Shown here piece after piece: positions 1 through 5,256 of a DNA stretch of 10,498 nt. Under the pieces are notes generated by a model. That model did not search any database and was not told the DNA's origin. It saw only the letters and a program-made list of their open reading frames with translations. The position numbers and the translations under genes were made by a program. Position 1 is the stretch's first letter, and the number at the start of each line of letters is the position of its first letter. Origin of the DNA: Candidatus Bathyarchaeota archaeon (GTDB lineage: Archaea; Thermoproteota; Bathyarchaeia; RBG-16-48-13; JAGMEO01); NCBI GenBank assembly GCA_030602965.1, contig JAUVYS010000038.1:1-10498 (forward strand), read 5' to 3'.

Positions 1-77
1 CGAGGAGAATTGAAGAAATAAAGGCGGAAGTACTTAAGACTCTTGAGAAACTTGAAAAGATGGATTTAGAGGGCTAG
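1..77 (+). CDS. C-terminal tail of an unidentified protein (5' end outside window)
   Basis: Reading from base 3, 24 codons run open to a TAG at 75-77. The visible peptide is rich in Lys, Glu and Leu (it contains IEEIKAEVLKTLEKLEKM) and looks like a charged amphipathic or coiled-coil helix ending the protein. This is too little to name a family. The stop lies only 11 bases before the GTG of rpiA, and the rpiA ribosome-binding purines (GAGGGAG) overlap this stretch, so the two genes are probably co-transcribed. Confidence 0.55.
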   Translation, partial: RRIEEIKAEVLKTLEKLEKMDLEG

Positions 78-88
78 AGGGAGATTTC

Positions 89-778
89 GTGAGCTGGAGG
101 GCAGATGCCAAGAAACGTGTGGCAGTGGAGGCTGTTAAGCATGTTCAGAATGGTGATGTGGTTGGTTTAGGTAGTGGCTCAACAGCTGCTTATGCGATAC
201 GTGAGATTGGGAAAAGAATTCGTTTTGAGAATTTAAAGATCAAAGGAATAGCAACTTCGAGTGAAGCTGAGAGGATGGCAATTGAAGAGGGTATCAAATT
301 AACTAATCTAGATGTTGTACAGTATCTTGATGTTGCCATTGATGGGGCGGACCAGGTTGATCCAGATTTAAATTTGATAAAGGGGCTTGGAGCCGCTTTA
401 ACGCGGGAGAAGATTGTGGATGATTTATCGAAGGTTTTGGTGATTATTGTGGATGATACAAAGCTTACAAATAAGCTCGGAACGGACATGGCGGTGCCAG
501 TTGAGGTTTTGCCCTTTGCTCTGTCACAGGTGTCTAAAAGATTAGAAGAGATGGGCGGAACCCCCCTTCTTAGATCATTGAAAGATGGAAAGCCATTGAT
601 TACGGATAATAATGATTATATTATTGATGTGGACTTTGGATCTATAGATGATCCTAGAGAATTGAGTGAACGGATAAAGCTGATTCCAGGAGTACTGGAG
701 AATGGGCTCTTCATCGATATGGCGGATATAGTCTATGTGGGAAGTGAAACAGGAATAAAAAAGATTGAGAGAAAATAA
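89..778 (+). CDS. rpiA: Ribose-5-phosphate isomerase A
   Basis: Cytosolic enzyme that interconverts ribose 5-phosphate and ribulose 5-phosphate, supplying ribose 5-phosphate for PRPP and nucleotide synthesis. The 229 residues match the usual family length. The phosphate-binding GLGSGSTA lies at residues 26-33. The catalytic block around residues 81-110 contains DGAD (Asp85, Asp88), the Lys98 segment NLIKGLGAAL, and REKI with Glu107. By family knowledge these correspond to E. coli Asp81, Asp84, Lys94 and Glu103. The usual DGADE is DGADQ here, a tolerated position. The GTG start at 89 is chosen because it has a GAGGGAG purine run about 6 bases upstream and gives the expected N-terminus with a Lys pair at residues 8-9. 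It sits 11 bases after the preceding gene and 39 bases before the next one, suggesting an operon. Confidence 0.95.
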   Translation: MSWRADAKKRVAVEAVKHVQNGDVVGLGSGSTAAYAIREIGKRIRFENLKIKGIATSSEAERMAIEEGIKLTNLDVVQYLDVAIDGADQVDPDLNLIKGLGAALTREKIVDDLSKVLVIIVDDTKLTNKLGTDMAVPVEVLPFALSQVSKRLEEMGGTPLLRSLKDGKPLITDNNDYIIDVDFGSIDDPRELSERIKLIPGVLENGLFIDMADIVYVGSETGIKKIERK

Positions 779-817
779 TTAAGTTAGATTCTCTAGTTCT
801 CTTAGTGAGGAATTGAA

Positions 818-1177
818 GTGATTAGCGACATAAAATTCACAATGAAGGTAGTTGCAATACGTCCGACATTTGATAGTCAAGGAAATGAGTATGTCTCAGT
901 TGAGTTTGGATATCGACCACCAAGAATTCCAACAATGGTTCCCTCAAGCGTTCCACGAGAGATCTCTGAGGCAATTCGAACAGGTCGGGAGATGGTGAAA
1001 GTTATTGTGCCTCCAGAGCTTCAATCGCACTTACGCAGATATGCTAACCGGCTTATCCTCTTCTTGTCTACAAGTGAATGGGAACAATTACAACACAAGT
1101 ACACCGTGGGAGACAAGTTCGAAGTAGAAGTTAAGGGCGATGGAAACATCAGCATTAACAGAATTTTAAATCCGTAA
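818..1177 (+). CDS. Conserved-looking 119-residue protein, function unknown
   Basis: I do not recognise the family. The ORF begins at a GTG with GAGG about 7 bases upstream and stops at a double stop (TAATAA). It follows rpiA by 39 bases on the same strand, so co-transcription is likely. The protein is soluble, with no signal peptide or membrane segment. Alternating hydrophobic stretches at residues 5-14 and 24-32 look like beta strands, a Pro-rich linker with PPRIP lies near 34-38, a helix-like region spans about 46-60, and the C-terminal YTVGDKFEVEVKGDGNISI (95-113) looks like two strands of a small beta-barrel. No Cys, no metal-binding cluster and no catalytic signature is visible. An OB- or S1-like fold is possible but unproven. 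Coding status is supported by ORF length, the start signal and the gap structure. Confidence 0.75.
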   Translation: MISDIKFTMKVVAIRPTFDSQGNEYVSVEFGYRPPRIPTMVPSSVPREISEAIRTGREMVKVIVPPELQSHLRRYANRLILFLSTSEWEQLQHKYTVGDKFEVEVKGDGNISINRILNP

Positions 1178-1285
1178 TAACGCGAACCTCTAACTAACAT
1201 TCTCATAGAATTCTACTATTCTTTTCGTTTGATCGATAGATTTTGAATAATGAATTCTTCATTGTATAAGCTGTAGGGATAACCA

Positions 1286-2056
1286 GTGAATAGGAACGTC
1301 ATAAAGATAAGAAAGCAGTTCAAAGAGTCAAGCATTCTTTTTCAGAGTGATAGTAAATATGGTGTCGAAAAGGCTATTGATGCAGTTTTACGTCATAGAT
1401 TAGAGCTTGATCGGTTTATTATTTCTAACCCTATGTTTCTTCAAGCTTTAGAACCAATCGATATTGATGATGATGCCCCCAGAGTTGTAAAGATAATGTC
1501 TACTGTGGCAGATGTTATGGGTGTGGGTCCCATGGCTGTTGTAGCGGGTGCTTTGGCTGACCTTGCATTAGAAACGATGTTGACCTCAAAAGCAGAAATT
1601 GCCATAGTTGAGGATGGAGGGGAGATAGCTGCGTCTTCTAAAAAAGAATTCAATATTGGTCTTTATGCTGGTAAAACTCCGCTGTCTAAACTTATAGGTT
1701 TCAAGATATATCCATCAGACTGTCCAATTGGAGTTGCAACTAGCTCTGCAACAGTTGGTCATGCATTAAGCTTCGGCAAAGCGGATTCTGTGACCGTGTT
1801 TGCTGATACAGCAGCGCTAGCTGATGGCGCTGCGACCGCAGTATGCAACGCAGTAAAAGGTAAGGATGTTGAAAAGTCAATACAAACGGGTTTAAAACAC
1901 GCAGAAACTCTTCAAAACATAAGAGGTACAATAATAACTCGGGAAGACTGCGTTGGAACCTTTGGAAAACTTCCTCAACTAGTTAAGATAGAATCAGAAC
2001 TGGATTTAAGCAAAGTCACGCTTCTGGAAAAGTCGTCTATTAAAACATTGATTTAA
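1286..2056 (+). CDS. UPF0280 family protein (ApbE superfamily-like)
   Basis: This 256-residue protein has the signature blocks of UPF0280, the archaeal family related to the flavin-transferase ApbE. They are GVGPMAVVAGALAD (79-92), VEDGGEIA (108-115), the central TSSATVGHALSFGKAD block (152-167), and a small-residue-rich segment from ADTAALAD through GAATAVCNAV (173-190). The biochemical role of the family is not established. Its resemblance to ApbE suggests flavin or nucleotide handling, but the short UPF0280 members should not be assumed to flavinylate proteins. The start is GTG at 1286 with AGGG 7 bases upstream. It lies 108 bp after the preceding gene, so it may have its own promoter; AT-rich sequence and a small inverted repeat (AATGAA-TTC-TTCATT, 1249-1263) sit in that gap. 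It is followed by the convergent tRNA gene on the other strand. Confidence 0.85.
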   Translation: MNRNVIKIRKQFKESSILFQSDSKYGVEKAIDAVLRHRLELDRFIISNPMFLQALEPIDIDDDAPRVVKIMSTVADVMGVGPMAVVAGALADLALETMLTSKAEIAIVEDGGEIAASSKKEFNIGLYAGKTPLSKLIGFKIYPSDCPIGVATSSATVGHALSFGKADSVTVFADTAALADGAATAVCNAVKGKDVEKSIQTGLKHAETLQNIRGTIITREDCVGTFGKLPQLVKIESELDLSKVTLLEKSSIKTLI

Positions 2057-2115
2057 ATCTAGATTCTTGCGTAAAAAAGTGCCGCGGGCGGGCTTCGAAC
2101 CCGCGATCTCCGGAT

Positions 2116-2145
2116 TTCTTAGAGAAGAGCCGATTTTTTCAATCC
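2116..2145 (-). other. Canonical tRNA intron in the anticodon loop (37/38) of tRNA-CAU
   Basis: Thirty bases on the minus strand, starting GGATTG after A37 and ending CTAAGAA before A38. Boundaries were fixed by requiring a 7-base anticodon loop between perfectly pairing CCGGA and TCCGG stem strands. The last exon-intron junction reads AA|A after a G that can pair with C32, resembling the 3' bulge of a bulge-helix-bulge motif. The central helix is imperfect (three of four pairs). The intron can also form a small GATT...AATC hairpin. Confidence 0.75.
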
Positions 2146-2159
2146 TATGAGTCCGGCGC

Positions 2160-2179
2160 TATAGCCAAGCATGTAGCCT
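2160..2179 (-). other. Probable second, non-canonical intron in the D arm of tRNA-CAU
   Basis: About 20 bases (AGGCTACATG...GGCTATA on the minus strand) interrupt the 3' strand of the D stem around positions 22-24. With them removed, GGTTAGA joins GCGCC and the D stem GCTC/GAGC closes normally. The flanks can pair as UAG with CUA, giving a relaxed bulge-helix-bulge-like structure around both junctions. The exact cut could shift by one base, because the base before each junction is A. Archaeal tRNA introns at such positions are known, mainly in Crenarchaeota, and need a broad-specificity splicing endonuclease. Confidence 0.6.
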
Positions 2180-2227
2180 TCTAACCAGGCTGAGCTACCG
2201 CGGCAAATGAAAAAGAGTGGAAGTTAT

Positions 2228-2243
2228 TCATAAAATATTTGTT
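2228..2243 (-). promoter_or_regulatory. Possible TATA box for tRNA-CAU
   Basis: On the minus strand the stretch CAAATATTTTATG lies about 26 to 38 bases upstream of the tRNA 5' end at 2204. That is the distance expected for an archaeal TATA element when the transcript starts at or just before the mature tRNA. It was judged by composition and position only. Confidence 0.35.
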
Positions 2244-2280
2244 TGCATTCATTAACTGAAGAAGGTTAAATTTATAATCA

Positions 2281-2297
2281 AAAAAGCAATGCTTTTT
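2281..2297. repeat. 17-base near-perfect palindrome between two divergent tRNA genes
   Basis: AAAAAGCA, one central A, then TGCTTTTT: arms of 8 bases that are exact reverse complements. As RNA on either strand it would make a short AAAAAGC/GCTTTTT hairpin ending in a T run, like a weak bidirectional terminator, yet no gene is known to end here. It lies in the 187-base gap (2205-2391) between the tRNA-CAU and tRNA-Thr genes. Apart from this palindrome and AT-rich TATA-like stretches, I see no gene in that gap. Confidence 0.6.
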
Positions 2298-2391
2298 CGA
2301 TGCTAGGCACTCATACAAGAAAAGAATAAAACCCTACAAAAACGGATAATAAATATGGAAATTCAACTGAACAATAAGCCTGAACATTAGC

Positions 2392-2479
2392 GCCCCGGTA
2401 GCTCAGTGGCTAGAGCAATTGCCTTGTATGAGGTAAAGAAAGCAATAGGTCGCGGGTTCAAATCCCGCCTGGGGCTCCA
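2392..2479 (+). tRNA. tRNA-Thr (UGU anticodon) with a 12-base intron and encoded CCA
   Basis: Acceptor strands GCCCCGG (2392-2398) and CTGGGGC (2469-2475) pair with one G-U. The D arm is GCTC-AGTGGCTA-GAGC, the anticodon stem ATTGC (2418-2422) pairs with GCAAT (2442-2446), and the T arm GCGGG-TTCAAAT-CCCGC spans 2452-2468. The anticodon TGT is at 2425-2427. Twelve bases (2429-2440) between A37 and A38 form an intron at the canonical site. Bases C32-U33-U34 can pair with AAG (2436-2438), leaving three-base bulges UA|U and AA|A at the two junctions, as a bulge-helix-bulge requires. Discriminator U73 fits archaeal tRNA-Thr, and CCA is encoded at 2477-2479. A TATA-like AATAAATATGG lies near 2348-2358. 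A methyltransferase reading frame follows directly. Confidence 0.93.
2429..2440 (+). other. 12-base canonical intron of tRNA-Thr
   Basis: Sequence TGAGGTAAAGAA lies between A37 (2428) and A38 (2441). Removing it leaves a 7-base CUUGUAA loop on a perfect 5-bp stem. It is close to the lower size limit I know of for archaeal tRNA introns. The 3' bulge reads AA|A, the same as in the neighbouring tRNA-CAU intron. Confidence 0.85.
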
Positions 2480-2593
2480 AACCAAATCAAAACATGTGTA
2501 TATCAAATCCAAAGTGGTAATATATTCCCTTCCTCTTCTTTTGATAAGGAATACTTTAGTGGCAATGGGTCTAATTATAGAGATTACACAAAG

Positions 2594-3184
2594 ATGGATG
2601 ATGATCAATATTGGCTTAAACGGTTGAATCTGATTCTTAACTATGTTCAGTCTGGTCATCTTTTAGAACTTGGATGCGCCTTTGGATATTTCTTGAAACA
2701 AGCAACCAGTTTTTTTGATGTGTACGGCCTTGACATCTCAAAGTATGCTTTAGAGCAAGCCAAAAGGAACTGCCCCAAGGCCAAACTTGAAGTATGGAAC
2801 ATAAACACAGGTCTACCATTCAGAGATGAAAAGTTCGATGTAATTGCTTCCTTTGACACTCTGGAACACGTTGCAAACATAAATTTTTGCGTTAAAGAAA
2901 TTTCAAGGGTTTTAAGGAAGAATGGTCTTTTAGTTCTTCAGCTTCCTATAAAAAACGTTATCATGAATCTGTTGAGTTTTCTTGATACTGATGAAACACA
3001 CGTTTCCGTTATGCCTGAAAAACAGATTTGCAATTTACTTTACAGAAACAGTCTACCTTTAATTCTGAGAAAGAGTCTCTGGTCTTTTTCACCAAGTCTA
3101 GACGTTTGGAGCAGTAAGAGTATCTTGAGACATGTGTTTCCACATGTCTACTACATTTGCAGAAAAAAACGTCAAGTAAATTAG
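2594..3184 (+). CDS. Class I SAM-dependent methyltransferase; 5' end uncertain, possibly truncated
   Basis: Methyltransf_11/23-type Rossmann protein, substrate unknown; many relatives modify sugars or small molecules. From the first in-frame ATG (196 residues): motif I LLELGCAFGYFL (23-34) binds SAM; VYGLDIS (43-49) carries the acidic residue that binds the ribose; LPFRDEKFDVIASFDTLEHV (74-93) holds motif IV; VLRKNGLLVLQLP (106-118) is the late strand. The C-terminal THVSVMPEKQICNLL block also fits the family. The frame is open back to 2432, inside tRNA-Thr, and codons 2537-2593 read SSFDKEYFSGNGSNYRDYTK, which resembles the usual N-terminal segment of such enzymes. No ATG, GTG or TTG exists in frame before 2594, and no clear Shine-Dalgarno precedes that ATG. 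It may be a 5'-truncated gene, use a rare start, or contain a sequence error. It converges on the glycosylase gene with a 16-base gap. Confidence 0.7.
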   Translation: MDDDQYWLKRLNLILNYVQSGHLLELGCAFGYFLKQATSFFDVYGLDISKYALEQAKRNCPKAKLEVWNINTGLPFRDEKFDVIASFDTLEHVANINFCVKEISRVLRKNGLLVLQLPIKNVIMNLLSFLDTDETHVSVMPEKQICNLLYRNSLPLILRKSLWSFSPSLDVWSSKSILRHVFPHVYYICRKKRQVN

Positions 3185-3200
3185 CAATTACCTTCATATT

Positions 3201-4106
3201 TCATCTTCTTGACCTTATGAAGTGAAATAGATATTCTTGTGCGTATCCTGCATACTTACCGAAATACAGTTGCATGACATTGGATATCGTTTTATACTCA
3301 TTCGTGGTAACGGAAGTTTTTTCTTTCTTTTTTAGAAGAGTTATGAAAGATGGGTCAAAGAGATCGTGATAAAATTCTAAGATCGCCTTCAGCATCCATG
3401 TATCTACGGGGAAAGCTTCAGTTTTTTCCATTGAAAAGAGTAATACACAGTCAGCGACCTTGGATCCTACCCCCGGTAAAACCTTTTTTCCCTTAGTTTT
3501 TGAGAGCAGAATTTCCTTGCTTTTCTTATAATCTTGATTCCTGAGCTCGTTTATGTCAACTTTTTCTGTGTTTATTTTTCTTGCAGTTTCTATAATGTAT
3601 CTTGCTCTGTAACCGACATTACACTCTGATAATTCCGCGACGGTTGTGTTAGCCAAAATCGTTGGCGTGGGAAATGTGTAAAAATCTTGTTTGTTAAAAG
3701 TTATTTTCTGGCCATACTTTCTTGATATATTGTCGATCATTCCTTTGATTCTTGGTATGTTTGCGTTTGTAGCACATATGTATGAGATTAAGCATTCCCA
3801 AGTGTCTTGCCTGATTATTCTAAGTCCTTTATTTTTCTGGATTGCTTCACCAATAAACCGGTCCTTGTTTATCTTTGTAAAAATAACTTGAAGATTGTCA
3901 TCAAATCTGAAATAACTTTCTATAAACTTTGAACCTTTAATTTCACAATGTGGATCAATGATCAGTTGATTTCCGTTCTTCTTGATTTTAATGACATTAT
4001 CGCCAACAACGCCATACCACCAATCGTTAACCTTCTTCCAACGAAAAACCTGTCCACACCCAAGGGTGTGATCTAAGTTGAAAGGTTCAGTGATTAGAAG
4101 TTTCAT
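3201..4106 (-). CDS. ogg: OGG1-type 8-oxoguanine DNA glycosylase/AP lyase
   Basis: Base-excision repair enzyme that removes 8-oxoguanine and nicks the abasic site. An N-terminal OGG_N domain (CGQVFRW, 17-23) is followed by a helix-hairpin-helix-GPD domain (LPGVGSKVADC, 210-220). From memory of human OGG1, the key residues align: Lys216 with catalytic Lys249, Asp235 in FPVDTW with Asp268 (the same 19-residue spacing), Gly18 with Gly42, Asn114 with Asn149, Arg119 with Arg154, Arg167 in GYRARY with Arg204, Cys220 with Cys253, and Gln290/Phe294 in AQEYLF with Gln315/Phe319. So 8-oxoG recognition and lyase chemistry both look intact. At 301 residues it is the OGG1 form rather than the shorter archaeal Ogg2 or AGOG types. 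ATG at 4106 has GGATGA about 4 bases upstream. It follows purA by 34 bases on the same strand, so the two are probably co-transcribed. Confidence 0.92.
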   Translation of the reverse strand: MKLLITEPFNLDHTLGCGQVFRWKKVNDWWYGVVGDNVIKIKKNGNQLIIDPHCEIKGSKFIESYFRFDDNLQVIFTKINKDRFIGEAIQKNKGLRIIRQDTWECLISYICATNANIPRIKGMIDNISRKYGQKITFNKQDFYTFPTPTILANTTVAELSECNVGYRARYIIETARKINTEKVDINELRNQDYKKSKEILLSKTKGKKVLPGVGSKVADCVLLFSMEKTEAFPVDTWMLKAILEFYHDLFDPSFITLLKKKEKTSVTTNEYKTISNVMQLYFGKYAGYAQEYLFHFIRSRR

Positions 4107-4140
4107 TTTTCATCCTTAGCAAAAAAATGTTCTTTCAGGT

Positions 4141-5154
4141 TTAAGGTAGAATTTTTCGTCGATCGATAATTTCATCAACAGAAGGTCCTGTTCCAAGCAA
4201 GGTTACAGGCGTCTTAACAGAATCTTCAACTTTCTTAATAAATTTCACTGCTTCTTTGGGAATTTCCCCAAAATTCTTTGCTCTTTTACATTCTGGGAAT
4301 AATATGTCGAGCTTAGTTAACGCTATTTGAGTCGCGCTGTTGAGCATTACAGATCGTTTTGCAAGATCAAAATCGAAGGGTGCACTTCTTCTCTTTCTTC
4401 CAGTCACCGTTGCTACTTCATACCATCCTCTTTTCACTGCTTCTTCTTCTGTGATTTCATCCTTTAATGGACCTCCGCCAACCCTGGTCACATAGGCTTT
4501 AAACACAACAATAACCTCGTCGATTGCCTTAGGTCCAACCCCTATATCTGCAGCTATACTGCTTGCAGTTACATCTTTTGATGTCACATAAGGGTATGTT
4601 CCATGGAAAAGGCTTAGGAAGGTTCCCTGTGTGCCCTCGATTATTACATTTTTTCCCTCTTTTATAGCGGTGTTCGTTTCAAAAGCCACATCAGTTAAAT
4701 ATTGCTTTAGTTTTGGGACATCTCTAGCAAGTCTTGCTGTCCTTCCAACCCGGTCAACATTGCATGGTCCACATCCAGTTCCGGTTGTTGCAATCTTTTT
4801 CTTAAGATAGTCAGATCCTCGGTCTCTTTCAATATGTTGGGCTTCAATTATTGCGCATTGTGGATCAATCCCAACCCTCGATTCAGCATTTAATTCTGCG
4901 GTCTCTTTAAGAAAGACCGCTGTGTCCACTAATACGCCTGGACCGACTAGAAGTCTGCATTTCTGATTGACAAACCCGCTTGGTAACATACGCATCTTGT
5001 ATAGTTTACCTTTCCATAAGACACTGTGACCAGCGTTTGTGCCTACGCCTCCTCGGGCTATAAGAACGGGATCGTCCTTTACTGCAAGATGTGAAACTAT
5101 CTTTCCTTTACCTTCGTCTCCGAAGAATCCTCCAACTATTAAAGAACAGGGCAT
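4141..5154 (-). CDS. purA: Adenylosuccinate synthetase (archaeal short form)
   Basis: Catalyses GTP-dependent joining of IMP and aspartate to adenylosuccinate, the first AMP-specific step. The P-loop-like FGDEGKGK (11-18) contains catalytic Asp13, and GTNAGHS (39-45) holds catalytic His43. Further family blocks are TGTGCGPC, EGTQG, TSKDVTASSIAADIG, VTRVGGGPL and the IMP/GTP-binding VTGRKRRSAPFD region. At 337 residues it is the compact archaeal form, shorter than the roughly 430-residue bacterial enzyme. An ATG exists seven codons upstream at 5175, but I prefer 5154: GGAAGG sits 8 bases before it, and the upstream ATG would place that signal inside the coding region. The chosen start also puts the catalytic Asp at position 13 as in E. 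coli numbering. Divergent from purB, and followed by ogg. Confidence 0.96.
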   Translation of the reverse strand: MPCSLIVGGFFGDEGKGKIVSHLAVKDDPVLIARGGVGTNAGHSVLWKGKLYKMRMLPSGFVNQKCRLLVGPGVLVDTAVFLKETAELNAESRVGIDPQCAIIEAQHIERDRGSDYLKKKIATTGTGCGPCNVDRVGRTARLARDVPKLKQYLTDVAFETNTAIKEGKNVIIEGTQGTFLSLFHGTYPYVTSKDVTASSIAADIGVGPKAIDEVIVVFKAYVTRVGGGPLKDEITEEEAVKRGWYEVATVTGRKRRSAPFDFDLAKRSVMLNSATQIALTKLDILFPECKRAKNFGEIPKEAVKFIKKVEDSVKTPVTLLGTGPSVDEIIDRRKILP

Positions 5155-5256
5155 TTCAAATTCCTTCCAAAACATTCACTGAGAATCTAGATTAATCTTA
5201 TTTCGTGAAACCTTTTTATTTAGATTACTAAATCTTACCAAATTTGGTGTGATTAG
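5155..5256. promoter_or_regulatory. Divergent purA-purB control region with TATA-like boxes and two inverted repeats
   Basis: This gap separates the starts of purA (leftward) and purB (rightward). For purB, TTTTTATTTA (5212-5221) is centred about 40 bases before the ATG. For purA, GAAATAAG read on the minus strand (about 5200-5207) is similarly placed. Two related inverted repeats lie here: AATCTAGATTAATCTTA (5184-5200) and TAGATTACTAAATCTTA (5221-5237). Both contain TAGATTA, starting 33 bases apart, and both contain AATCTTA. Each falls between a candidate TATA box and the expected transcription start of one gene, a typical place for a repressor site. The operator role is inferred. Confidence 0.5.

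Larger units (their letters stand above)
2080..2204 (-). tRNA. tRNA with CAU anticodon, probably elongator tRNA-Met, apparently with two introns
   Basis: On the minus strand the 5' end is at 2204 and the discriminator A at 2080. The acceptor strands GCCGCGG (2204-2198) and CCGCGGC (2087-2081) pair fully. The T arm GCGGG-TTCGAAG-CCCGC occupies 2104-2088. The anticodon stem CCGGA (2156-2152) pairs with TCCGG (2114-2110). The anticodon CAT is at 2149-2147. A 30-base intron (2145-2116) follows position 37, the canonical archaeal site, leaving a 7-base CUCAUAA loop. The D arm starts GCTC...GGTTAGA, but its closing strand is split by about 20 extra bases (2179-2160). Removing them restores GAGC pairing with GCTC and a normal 75-base tRNA. 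CCA is not encoded. The GCC acceptor start and A73 favour elongator Met. A tRNA-Ile2 read through modified C34 is the alternative. It is not the initiator type, which begins AGCGGG. Confidence 0.88.

Noticed and set aside
190..489. Minus-strand reading frame inside rpiA
   Set aside because: It is the shadow of a clearly recognised gene, with low-complexity Ser-rich composition and no start signal.
2205..2391. Possible box C/D guide RNA or other small RNA between the tRNAs
   Set aside because: CTGA occurs near 2255 and 2381, but no proper C box (RUGAUGA) stands at a suitable distance, and no strong GC-rich structure is visible.
2406..2627. Plus-strand frame overlapping tRNA-Thr
   Set aside because: It begins inside the tRNA gene, has no ribosome-binding site, and the methyltransferase frame is the one with protein motifs.
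2387..2659. Minus-strand frame across tRNA-Thr (contains SPRRDLNPRP-like text)
   Set aside because: This peptide is the well-known spurious translation of the tRNA T-arm antisense strand, not a gene.
5155..5256. Purine riboswitch upstream of purA or purB
   Set aside because: The leaders are too short, and no three-way junction or conserved purine-aptamer core is visible; the inverted repeats fit DNA operators better.
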